A stretch of DNA of 64,000 nucleotides, taken from NCBI GenBank assembly GCA_041745535.1, contig JBGTIS010000389.1, positions 1-64,000 of the forward strand, given 5' to 3'. The notes under the pieces were generated by a model. That model saw nothing but the letters and a program-made list of their open reading frames with translations. It had not been told where the DNA came from and searched no databases. How positions within the stretch are numbered: the stretch's first letter is position 1; every line of letters begins with the position of its first letter. Both the position numbers and the translations under genes were made by a program. This document shows positions 50,268-58,079 of the stretch, piece after piece. The DNA is from JBGTIS01 sp041745535 (GTDB taxonomy: Bacteria; Bacteroidota; Bacteroidia; Cytophagales; Cyclobacteriaceae).

Positions 50268-50297
50268 CAAAATTAGTTTTTTAATAGTATCAGGCAA
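50268..50297 (-). promoter_or_regulatory. Probable promoter of DUF1553/DUF1501 unit 3
   Basis: The minus strand reads TTG (complement of 50295-50297), a 19-base spacer, then TAATTTTG (complement of 50268-50275), a good match to the Bacteroidota -33/-7 promoter. The -33 part overlaps the end of the preceding DUF1501 gene. It would leave a leader of about 95 bases before the start at 50168. Confidence 0.5.
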
Positions 50298-51738
50298 TAA
50301 CACTCTTCACCAGGTTACCATGCACATCGGTTAACCGGTATCTTCTACCCTGGTGTTTAAAGGTTAACTTTTCATGGTCTATGCCCATCAGGTGCAGCAG
50401 GGTTGCCTGGAAGTCGTGTACATGTACCGGATCTTTCACAATGTTATAACCCAGTTCGTCCGTTTCGCCATAAGAAAAACCCTTCTTCACTCCGCCACCT
50501 GCCATCCACATGGTAAAGCACCGGGGATGGTGATCGCGGCCATAATTATCTTTGGTGAGTTTGCCCTGGGAATAGTTGGTACGGCCGAACTCGCCACCCC
50601 ATACCACCAGCGTATCTTCCAGCAGTCCCCGTTGCTTCAGGTCCATTACCAAAGCGGCGGATGCCTGGTCGGTGGCCTGGCACTGGTGCTGGATCCCATT
50701 GGGTAAATCGCCATGCTGGTCCCAGCCCTGGTGGTAGAGCTGAATAAATTTCACATCTCTTTCTGCCAGCTTGCGGGCCAACAGACAATTGGCCGCATAG
50801 GTTCCCGGATCGCGGGAATCGGGTCCATACATATCAAATACCCAATCGGGTTCATTGGAAAAATCCATCACATCAGGTACCGAAGTTTGCATCCGGTAAG
50901 CCATTTCATAGCGGGCAATGCGGGCATTGATTTCAGGGTCGCCCAACGCATCGAATTGCAGGCGGTGCAGCTGACTGAGATAATCCAGCATTTGCCGGCG
51001 ATCGTATTGATCAAATCCATCCGGATTTTTCAGAAACAAAACAGGGTCTTTGCCGGAACGGAACTGCACGCCTTGGTTGATGGAAGGTAAAAAGGCATTA
51101 CCCCACAAACGGGCATACAACGGCTGGCCACTGGCATTTTTTGATACCAGTACGATAAAAGACGGCAAATTCTCATTATCGGAACCTAAGCCATAGCTTA
51201 ACCACGAGCCGATACTGGGTCGGCCAGACTGTTGGGAACCCGTTTGAAAGAATGTGATGGCCGGATCATGGTTAATGGCATCGGTATGCATAGATTTGAT
51301 GAAGCAAAGCTCATCCACAATTTTAGCGGTATGGGGCATCAGCTCGCTGGCCCAGGTTCCGGTTTGGCCATATTGGGCAAATTTAAAGAAAGAACCTGCC
51401 AGAGGCAGACTAGACTGTTCTGCGCTCATACCGGTGAGCCGTTGTCCCTGTCTTACAGAGTCGGGCAGTTCCTGTCCGTGCATTTTTTCAAGCTTTGGTT
51501 TGTAATCAAAGGTTTCCAACTGCGATGGGCCACCACTCTGGAATAAATAAATTACCCTTTTGGCTTTGGGTACAAAATGTGGATTTCCCAGAATACCATG
51601 TACAGGATCGGGGTTACCAGCTTTGGCAGAAGTGGTTCCCAGTAATGAGCCTAAAGCAGCCGCACCCAATCCCAGCGAAGTTTTGCTGAGGAAATGGCGG
51701 CGGTTCATGTGTTTTGCTATATTTTCAAATTCTTTCAT
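50290..51738 (-). CDS. DUF1501 protein, LamG-type unit 2
   Basis: A protein of 482 residues with Tat motif MNRRHFLSK (RR 13-14). Unlike units 3 and 4, the lipobox cysteine is absent (LLGTTSAKA), so processing by signal peptidase I is more likely. It is homologous to the other LamG-type DUF1501 proteins throughout ([49 protein letters not shown]). It lies 6 bases after its DUF1553 partner and the end overlaps the promoter of unit 3. Confidence 0.9.
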   Translation of the reverse strand: MKEFENIAKHMNRRHFLSKTSLGLGAAALGSLLGTTSAKAGNPDPVHGILGNPHFVPKAKRVIYLFQSGGPSQLETFDYKPKLEKMHGQELPDSVRQGQRLTGMSAEQSSLPLAGSFFKFAQYGQTGTWASELMPHTAKIVDELCFIKSMHTDAINHDPAITFFQTGSQQSGRPSIGSWLSYGLGSDNENLPSFIVLVSKNASGQPLYARLWGNAFLPSINQGVQFRSGKDPVLFLKNPDGFDQYDRRQMLDYLSQLHRLQFDALGDPEINARIARYEMAYRMQTSVPDVMDFSNEPDWVFDMYGPDSRDPGTYAANCLLARKLAERDVKFIQLYHQGWDQHGDLPNGIQHQCQATDQASAALVMDLKQRGLLEDTLVVWGGEFGRTNYSQGKLTKDNYGRDHHPRCFTMWMAGGGVKKGFSYGETDELGYNIVKDPVHVHDFQATLLHLMGIDHEKLTFKHQGRRYRLTDVHGNLVKSVIA

Positions 51739-51744
51739 TGTAGT

Positions 51745-54700
51745 TTATCTTTTTATTACACTGGCATCGTGGTTCATCAGCGTATTAATAATTACCGCAT
51801 GGGCGGCCAGTTCAGTCTGATCTAAATGCGCATCTACCGGAAACGCGCCCTCAGCCAGCATGCCTTTTACTTTTGCGGGATTAGCTTTGAATTTCTCATA
51901 TGTATCCTCATAAAATTGGTGTAACAGTTCAGATTCCTTCGAAGTAGGTCCGCGGCTGGTCAACAGACGGAATTCATACGTAATTCTATCTTTGTTTTCA
52001 GTTTCCTTTTTCATGACCCGCTCAGCAATAATCCGGGCTGCTTCTACAAACTGCGGATCATTCATCAGAGCAAGCGCCTGTAAAGGGGTACTGGTTTTCT
52101 GTCGTTTTACCACACAATAACTTCTGTCCGGCGCATCGAAGGTATTCATGGTAGGAGGAGGAACCGTTCGTTTCCAGAAAGTATACAAGCTTCTGCGGTA
52201 AAGGTCATCACCGGAATCCTGCACATACACGTCGCCGTTTACTTTCCATAAACCTTCAGGCTGATAAGGTTTTACGCTGGGGCCACCAATTTTTTCTACC
52301 ATCAAACCACTGGCTGCCAGTGCGTTGTCTCTCAGCATTTCAGCAGTTAACCGCATTTTTGGCCCTCTTGCCAGCATGACATTATCAGGATCTTTTTCCA
52401 GCAATTCAGGGCTGGTTTCAGAAGATTGCCGGTAAGTGGCCGACATCACGATCAGCTTTTGCAGAGCTTTTACATCCCAGCCCGATTCCCGGAAATGAAT
52501 GACCAGCCAGTCGAGCAGTTCAGGATGGGAAGGCAACTCTCCCTGATTCCCAAAATCTTCTGGCGTAGCTACAATACCTCTGCCAAAATATTGCTGCCAG
52601 TACCGGTTCACAATCACCCGTGCCGTGAGCGGGTTTTCAGGATCGAACAGCCATTGGGCCAAACCCAATCGGTTTTTTGGCAGACTATCCGAAAATTTCA
52701 GCAGATGCTCAGGAGTGCCGGGCTGTACTTCTTCACCATGGGCACTGTACTCGCCTCTTTCCAGCATAAAAGTAGGTCTGGGATTTTCTCTTTCGTCCAT
52801 CACCATTACCTCTGGCACCTGTTCCACCAAAGCATTTTCCTCTTTTCTGAGTGCTGTCAACTGATCAATCGTCTGTGCATAACGCTTGTCATTATTAGCC
52901 AGATAAAAGGCATACAGATTTTGAATTTTGGCCTGGGTTAACGTGCCGGGTTGTTTTTTTAGGATATCAGCCAAAAGATTGTTTCCAGAAACCTGACCTA
53001 CTTCCAAAGGTGTCAGTTGCCTGTTAAAAACCATAATTTCATCCACAGTACCCTCTTTCAGTCCCCGTGACCGCCAACGGGCCCCAACTTTCAAAAAAGT
53101 GGGGGTATTATCTTTTACAAACACTATTTCTTTATACAAATGATCGCGCAGGGTGGTCATCGCCAAAGGTTCACCATTCAGATAAAGGTGCACACCATTG
53201 GCTTTGCTGGAACCGTCGTAGGTAAGCATCAGGTGCAGCCATTCGTCTTTGGGTATTTCAATTTCTGATACCAGGTTGATTGAATTGTAGGGAAAAGCAT
53301 GGGCCAGGCGCACCTCCAGCTTATTGTTTTCTATAGAAACCTGATATCCCTTGAAATTAAATATAATAGCGCCCCGATTGCTATGGAAAATCACTCCGCT
53401 GGTCAACGATTGCGGCACATTCAGCCATAAACCCACAGAGAAGGGATCGGCCCGCATAAACTGGCCTACTTCAGGGAAGTACAGCGCATCATCGCCATTT
53501 AATTTCACCCCATTGCCTTTGATTCCTTTTACTGATACGGGTTCGTCTTCCGCCAGGTTTTCTGAAATCGGGTCGGCTACCTTTCCATTTTTTCTGCTAT
53601 TGACCTGGTTTGGAATATTTTTTTTAGTAATCGCATCCAGGGTATAATGGGCGATCAATCCTGCTGGTGCTTTCTCAAGTTCGGCTTGATGACTATTTTT
53701 GGAAAGCCAGGATTGAAAATTACTTTTTTCATTATTCTCTAACTCCGCCAGCGTTTTTTCCTGTTCAGCGATTTTCTGATTCAGATAATTTATTTTTTCC
53801 TCTGCCTCTTTATCGGGCAATAGTAAAGTTGGGGCAGGCATGTCTTTGGTGCTGAAGGTGATCTGTCCGGATTCATCTACCTGATTAAAGAAGCCGAATA
53901 GCTGAAAGTATTCTTTCTGTGAAATCGGATCATATTTATGGTCGTGGCAGCGGGCACATTCTACGGTAAGGCCCAAGAAAGCCCGTCCTAAGGTATTGGT
54001 TCGATCGGCCACATATTCCACCCTGAACTCTTCGTCCACAATACCACCTTCCGCGTTCTGGGCATGATTCCGGTTGAACCCTGTAGCTAAAATCTGTTCT
54101 TTGGTAGCATTGGGCAACATATCTCCGGCTAATTGCCAGGTAACAAATTTGTTATATGGCATATTTTCGTTAAAGGATTTTATTACCCAGTCGCGCCAGG
54201 GCCAGGCAGGGCGATACCGGTCTACCGTATACCCATAGGTATCGGCATAGCGGGCTACATCCAGCCACTCAACAGCCATCCGCTCGCCATAATGAGAAGA
54301 AGCCAGCAACCGATCAACCACCTTTTCATAGGCTTGCGGGGAATTGTCTGCCAGAAAAGCATCTATTTCTTCTACGGTAGGTGGCAACCCGGTCAGGTCA
54401 AAACTCAATCGGCGAATCAGGGTTTCCTTATCCGCTTCTTTTGCGATTGACAAATCAGCTTTCTCCAGCTTGGAGATCACAAAATTATCAATGTCGTTTT
54501 TTATCGAATTGGTTTCAGCTATTTCCGGAATTTCAGGTTTTTCCGGCGGAATGAAAGACCAATGCGGTTTGTATTCGGCGCCCTGTTCAATCCACCGGAC
54601 CAATAATGCTTTTTCGTAATCGGTTAAGGTAAGGTTCGATTCCGGGGGCGGCATCATCATTTCTTCATCTTTGGAAATGATGCGGTGATACATTTCAGAA

Positions 54701-54969
54701 CCAGACAGATTACCCGGTACAATGGCATGGGCACCACTTTCTAATTCCGACAAGGCTACTTCCTCCATATCAAATCTTAAGCCTGCTTCTATCTTATTCT
54801 CATCAGGTCCATGGCAGGCAAAGCAGCGGTCGGAAAGGATTGGTTTGATATGGTAGTTAAAGTCTACCTTTTCGGGAAGCTTGCTGCTCAGGTTCTCTAT
54901 TTCAGGTGGAAGCTCAGTACCACAAGCCGCCATTACGATCATTACTGCTAAAAATACAAATTTATACAT
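51745..54969 (-). CDS. DUF1553 c-type cytochrome protein with LamG domain, unit 2
   Basis: A protein of 1074 residues using the ATG at 54969, chosen because it opens a lipoprotein signal (YKFVFLAVMIVMAAC, cysteine 16). The frame is open further to 55068, but that would add 33 non-signal residues and enter the regulatory region. The planctomycete cytochrome-c motif CFACH is at 49-53, with a second haem motif CARCH in DUF1549, then a LamG domain and DUF1553. It lies 6 bases upstream of its DUF1501 partner, so translation is likely coupled. A promoter element with an operator-like repeat lies just upstream. Confidence 0.92.
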   Translation of the reverse strand: MYKFVFLAVMIVMAACGTELPPEIENLSSKLPEKVDFNYHIKPILSDRCFACHGPDENKIEAGLRFDMEEVALSELESGAHAIVPGNLSGSEMYHRIISKDEEMMMPPPESNLTLTDYEKALLVRWIEQGAEYKPHWSFIPPEKPEIPEIAETNSIKNDIDNFVISKLEKADLSIAKEADKETLIRRLSFDLTGLPPTVEEIDAFLADNSPQAYEKVVDRLLASSHYGERMAVEWLDVARYADTYGYTVDRYRPAWPWRDWVIKSFNENMPYNKFVTWQLAGDMLPNATKEQILATGFNRNHAQNAEGGIVDEEFRVEYVADRTNTLGRAFLGLTVECARCHDHKYDPISQKEYFQLFGFFNQVDESGQITFSTKDMPAPTLLLPDKEAEEKINYLNQKIAEQEKTLAELENNEKSNFQSWLSKNSHQAELEKAPAGLIAHYTLDAITKKNIPNQVNSRKNGKVADPISENLAEDEPVSVKGIKGNGVKLNGDDALYFPEVGQFMRADPFSVGLWLNVPQSLTSGVIFHSNRGAIIFNFKGYQVSIENNKLEVRLAHAFPYNSINLVSEIEIPKDEWLHLMLTYDGSSKANGVHLYLNGEPLAMTTLRDHLYKEIVFVKDNTPTFLKVGARWRSRGLKEGTVDEIMVFNRQLTPLEVGQVSGNNLLADILKKQPGTLTQAKIQNLYAFYLANNDKRYAQTIDQLTALRKEENALVEQVPEVMVMDERENPRPTFMLERGEYSAHGEEVQPGTPEHLLKFSDSLPKNRLGLAQWLFDPENPLTARVIVNRYWQQYFGRGIVATPEDFGNQGELPSHPELLDWLVIHFRESGWDVKALQKLIVMSATYRQSSETSPELLEKDPDNVMLARGPKMRLTAEMLRDNALAASGLMVEKIGGPSVKPYQPEGLWKVNGDVYVQDSGDDLYRRSLYTFWKRTVPPPTMNTFDAPDRSYCVVKRQKTSTPLQALALMNDPQFVEAARIIAERVMKKETENKDRITYEFRLLTSRGPTSKESELLHQFYEDTYEKFKANPAKVKGMLAEGAFPVDAHLDQTELAAHAVIINTLMNHDASVIKR

Positions 54970-55087
54970 CACAAGCCCTGTTTCTTTATGTTGCATGCTA
55001 TTGAATAAACTAAGGTGAATGAGCTGTTCGTTTTTTACAGCAAATTTTGAAAATTCTAAATTTATCAATACGACAATTAATAAATCA

Positions 55088-55115
55088 GCTAATTTTACAA
55101 TTTTTTAAAATTAGC
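55088..55115. promoter_or_regulatory. Perfect 10-bp inverted repeat, operator-like
   Basis: GCTAATTTTA (55088-55097) and TAAAATTAGC (55106-55115) are exact reverse complements separated by 8 bases. The repeat lies at the start-site position for a promoter whose -7 element is at 55115-55122, and next to an AraC-family gene. It lacks a T-run on either strand, so a terminator is unlikely; an operator for the AraC protein is a reasonable guess. Confidence 0.55.
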
Positions 55116-55122
55116 AAAAATA
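55115..55122 (-). promoter_or_regulatory. Possible -7 element for DUF1553/DUF1501 unit 2
   Basis: The minus strand reads TATTTTTG, an exact TAnnTTTG match. It shares one base with the inverted repeat 55088-55115, which would therefore cover the transcription start. The distance to the chosen start codon at 54969 is about 145 bases. Confidence 0.4.
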
Positions 55123-55196
55123 ACTATCATTTCTTTATTATATTACGTGTTTTCATTGCACAATTCCGACTTTCTATTTTCTTAAGTCTTACCATT

Positions 55197-56072
55197 ATGG
55201 CAAATGAAATTTTCAAATCACTGAATCTCAGTTTACTCAATGTGGAGTATTGTAAGCTGGGAACGGAGTGGAATTACCAGCAGGTAGTTAGCCCATTTTC
55301 CCGGTTATACTTCATTACCGAGGGCGAATGCCAGGTTTTTCATCATGGTGAAAAGTTTGTTTTACAGGCAGGTACCGTGCACCTGATTCCTAGTTTTACT
55401 ACCTGTAATTATGTTTGTGAAAATTATTTTGAGCAGTTCTATATTCACTTTATTCCGGAACTGGACAGTCAGTATAATATTTTCGATACCATGCATTTTG
55501 AATACAGCCGGCAGGCTACCCGTCAGGATGAGTGGTTATTCCAGCGATTGTTACAACTGAATCCCAACAGAGGCTTGTTTAACCACGATCCAAAAATATA
55601 TCAGACCAAACCTTATATCAAAGAAACCACCAGAAGCACTTATGTCCAAAGTGCCAGAGACCTGATTGAAAGCCAGGGAATTTTGCTTCAGCTTTTTTCC
55701 AGATTATTTGCTGATACTGATCAACACCAGCCCTATTCGCTGGAGAAATTCCGCCGATTTGGGAGCATCCTTCAATTTATGCAGCAAAATCTTCATGAGA
55801 AAATTACACTGCAGCAGCTAGCCGACGAAGCCTGCCTTGCTCCCGACTATTTTTCGCGTTTATTTGAGCAGCTCACAGGATTCAGACCCATAGAATATAT
55901 CAACCGGAAACGCATTGAAAGGTCACAACTGCTCCTGATTACCACCAATGAAAATCTGGAGACCATTGCCCGGCAGGCCGGCTTTACCAGTTTATCCTAT
56001 TTTTCCCGTTCTTTTAAAAAATATACACAAACCACACCCGATGCCTATCGGCAACAGCAGCTGAGTTGGTAG
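55197..56072 (+). CDS. AraC-family transcriptional regulator
   Basis: A protein of 291 residues from the ATG at 55197; a TTG further upstream (55047) would add 50 residues of AT-rich, signal-poor sequence and is less likely. The N-terminal cupin-like half (about 1-180, with PFSRLYFITEGECQVFHHGEKF and AGTVHLIP) suits sensing of small molecules, probably sugars. The C-terminal AraC double helix-turn-helix is at about 190-288. It is transcribed opposite to the units around it and converges with unit 1's DUF1501 gene 2 bases away. Regulation of the cluster is inferred. Confidence 0.9.
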   Translation: MANEIFKSLNLSLLNVEYCKLGTEWNYQQVVSPFSRLYFITEGECQVFHHGEKFVLQAGTVHLIPSFTTCNYVCENYFEQFYIHFIPELDSQYNIFDTMHFEYSRQATRQDEWLFQRLLQLNPNRGLFNHDPKIYQTKPYIKETTRSTYVQSARDLIESQGILLQLFSRLFADTDQHQPYSLEKFRRFGSILQFMQQNLHEKITLQQLADEACLAPDYFSRLFEQLTGFRPIEYINRKRIERSQLLLITTNENLETIARQAGFTSLSYFSRSFKKYTQTTPDAYRQQQLSW

Positions 56073-56074
56073 GT

Positions 56075-57520
56075 CTAGGCAAGTACCGCTTCTACCACTT
56101 TTCCCGAAACATCGGTAAGCCGGTATCGTCTGCCCTGGTGTTTGAAAGTAAATTTCTCGTGATCAACGCCCAACAGGTACAATAAAGTAGCCTGGAAATC
56201 GTGTACATGCACTGGATCTTTGACGATATTATAACCAAAATCATCGGTTTCGCCATACACAAATCCTTTTTTCACGCCGGCGCCCGTCATCCAGACTGTA
56301 AAACATCGCGGATGGTGGTCGCGGCCATAATTATCTTTAGTAAGCACACCCTGAGAATAATTGGTCCGGCCAAATTCACCACCCCAAACCACCAGCGTAT
56401 CTTCCAGCAGGCCACGCTGTTTCAGGTCCATCACCAGGGCAGCAGAAGCCTGGTCAACACTTTGCGACATGGTACGTATATCGTTAGGCAGGTTACCGTG
56501 CTGGTCCCAACCCTGGTGGTACAACTGCACAAATTTAACATTTCGTTCCACCAATCGGCGTGCTAACAGGCAATTAGCGGCAAATGTGCCCGGCTTTTTA
56601 GATTCCTCGCCATACATCTCATAAATATAATCCGGCTCATTGCTGATATTCATGGTTTCGGGTACCGAAGTTTGCATGCGATAAGCCATTTCATATTGCG
56701 CAATACGGGAATCAATTTCCGGATCCATCACCTGTGCATATTGTTCCTGGTGCATTTCGCTCAGGCAATCCAGCATATGGCGACGACTGCTGGAAGTTAC
56801 CCCATTCGGATTATTAATATAGAGCACCGGATCTTTTCCTGCCCGGAACTGTACACCCTGGTGTAATGATGGTAAAAAACCATTTCCCCATAACTTAGCG
56901 TATAAAGGCTGATCGCCCTCCCTACCCCGTGACAACAGTACACAAAAAGCAGGTAGGTTTTCGTTATCGGAACCCAGTCCATAACTTAACCACGAACCCA
57001 TGCTGGGCCTGCCGGGTTGCTGAGAACCCGTTTGGAAAAATGTAATGGCAGGATCGTGGTTAATGGCTTCGGTATGCATAGAGCGGATAAAGCACAAATC
57101 GTCCACTACTTTGGCCGTATGGGGCATTAGTTCGCTTACCCAGGTCTGGCTTTCACCATATTGGGTAAACTTAAACTGGGCACCTGCCAGGGGAAACGAT
57201 TTCTGTTCGGAAGTCATTCCGGTTAATCGTTGTCCGCCACGGACTGAGTCTGGCAGTTCGTCGCCATTCATTTTTTGCAGCAAAGGTTTGTAATCGAACA
57301 AATCGAGTTGAGAAGGACCGCCACTCTGGAACAGATAAATAATGCGCTTAGCTTTCGGCACAAAGTGCGGAGTACCTAAAGCACCATTTATCGGATTACC
57401 AAGATCTTTTCCCAAAGCGGAAAAAGGTTGTAATAGTGAAGATAAAGCCAGACTTCCCAACCCAAGGCTGGTTTTGGTTAAGAAATGGCGACGGTTCATT
57501 TGATATTTTAAATTATCCAT
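56075..57520 (-). CDS. DUF1501 protein, LamG-type unit 1
   Basis: A protein of 481 residues with Tat motif MNRRHFLTK (RR 10-11) and no lipobox cysteine (SSLLQPF). DUF1501 body very similar to units 2 and 3 ([59 protein letters not shown]). Its DUF1553 partner ends 559 bases away, because a four-helix-bundle gene has been inserted between them. In the other three units the gap is 6-16 bases, so expression may be partly uncoupled here. Confidence 0.9.
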   Translation of the reverse strand: MDNLKYQMNRRHFLTKTSLGLGSLALSSLLQPFSALGKDLGNPINGALGTPHFVPKAKRIIYLFQSGGPSQLDLFDYKPLLQKMNGDELPDSVRGGQRLTGMTSEQKSFPLAGAQFKFTQYGESQTWVSELMPHTAKVVDDLCFIRSMHTEAINHDPAITFFQTGSQQPGRPSMGSWLSYGLGSDNENLPAFCVLLSRGREGDQPLYAKLWGNGFLPSLHQGVQFRAGKDPVLYINNPNGVTSSSRRHMLDCLSEMHQEQYAQVMDPEIDSRIAQYEMAYRMQTSVPETMNISNEPDYIYEMYGEESKKPGTFAANCLLARRLVERNVKFVQLYHQGWDQHGNLPNDIRTMSQSVDQASAALVMDLKQRGLLEDTLVVWGGEFGRTNYSQGVLTKDNYGRDHHPRCFTVWMTGAGVKKGFVYGETDDFGYNIVKDPVHVHDFQATLLYLLGVDHEKFTFKHQGRRYRLTDVSGKVVEAVLA

Positions 57521-57604
57521 TTGGGTATTGTGGTTCGTTGATGGGTATTTGTTATTTTTTGTTCTTTATTCGGTATTGGTTAATGGTTATTCGTTAATTA
57601 TTTG

Positions 57605-57997
57605 TTATTTGGGGGTTTTAGCTTTGGCACGGGCCAGGTAGCTGATGTAACCATTTAGTATCGTAATTGCGTCGGTAATTAACCTTTTTCCCTGTTCAAA
57701 TTCGCTTGCATTGATATATTCTTCTTCATGAGCAATCATCAAATGATCAATGGTTTCGTATAGAGAGCCGCGAGAAATTCTGCAAAACTGTATGTTTTCC
57801 TGAAAGTGAAATCTTCCATAGCCTTCGGCAATATTGTTGGTAACTGACCGGGCCGCTCGTTTTATATTGTCTTTCAGAGAAAATCTCTCTTCACCTGGGA
57901 ATTTGTTTACTAGATTCATAATAAATATTCGAACTTCTCTTGCTTTTTGCCAACATAATAGTTCTTCGAAATTTTTAATTGCACTTGACTTTTCCAC
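57605..57997 (-). CDS. Four-helix bundle protein (S23/Avd-like)
   Basis: A helical protein of 130 residues with the LCWQKAREVR, FSLKDNIKRAARSVTNNIAEGYGR and ISRGSLYETIDHL segments of the S23 family. These genes occur as intervening sequences in rRNA genes, as Avd accessory proteins of diversity-generating retroelements, and as orphans scattered in Bacteroidota genomes. No reverse transcriptase or template repeat was seen here, so it is an orphan. It lies between the DUF1501 and DUF1553 genes of unit 1 and is flanked by GGTTATT-type repeats. Confidence 0.88.
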   Translation of the reverse strand: MEKSSAIKNFEELLCWQKAREVRIFIMNLVNKFPGEERFSLKDNIKRAARSVTNNIAEGYGRFHFQENIQFCRISRGSLYETIDHLMIAHEEEYINASEFEQGKRLITDAITILNGYISYLARAKAKTPK

Positions 57998-58000
57998 TTT

Positions 58001-58021
58001 GGTTATTGGTTATTGGTTATT
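58001..58021. repeat. Three tandem GGTTATT units
   Basis: GGTTATT is repeated three times without interruption. The following bases complete a hairpin GTTATTGGT (58009-58017) with ACCAATAAC (58026-58034). It is on the right flank of the four-helix-bundle gene; related but less regular GGTTATT and GTTATTT words occur on the left flank at about 57551-57610. Confidence 0.7.
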
Positions 58022-58079
58022 TTATACCAATAACTATTCCTATTAACTAATAACCCTTTAACTAATAACCCTTAAAAAA

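Larger units (their letters stand above)
54970..55196. other. Divergent regulatory region between unit 2 and the AraC gene
   Basis: These 227 bases separate the DUF1553 gene (minus) and the AraC gene (plus). They contain the perfect inverted repeat 55088-55115 and a -7 element (55115-55122) for the minus-strand gene. No -33 match at the usual distance was found for it, and no clear plus-strand promoter was recognised for the AraC gene. Confidence 0.6.
57585..58070. mobile_element. Repeat-bounded insertion carrying a four-helix-bundle gene
   Basis: GGTTATTCGTTAA at 57585-57597 matches, in inverted orientation and with one mismatch, TTAACTAATAACC at 58043-58055, which is repeated at 58058-58070 (15-base period). 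A GGTTATT tandem (three copies, 58001-58021) and a hairpin GTTATTGGT/ACCAATAAC (58009-58034) lie inside. Bounded this way and separating two genes that are otherwise 6-16 bases apart, it looks like a small inserted element. No transposase is encoded, so the class is unclear. Confidence 0.55.

Noticed and set aside
55088..55115. The inverted repeat as a transcription terminator
   Set aside because: No T-run follows on either strand and it lies upstream of, not downstream of, both genes.
57605..57997. Four-helix-bundle gene as Avd of a diversity-generating retroelement
   Set aside because: No reverse transcriptase, template repeat or variable repeat is visible in the window.
57551..58070. GGTTATT repeats as a CRISPR array
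   Set aside because: Units are 7 bases long, contiguous or irregular, with no uniform spacers and no cas genes.
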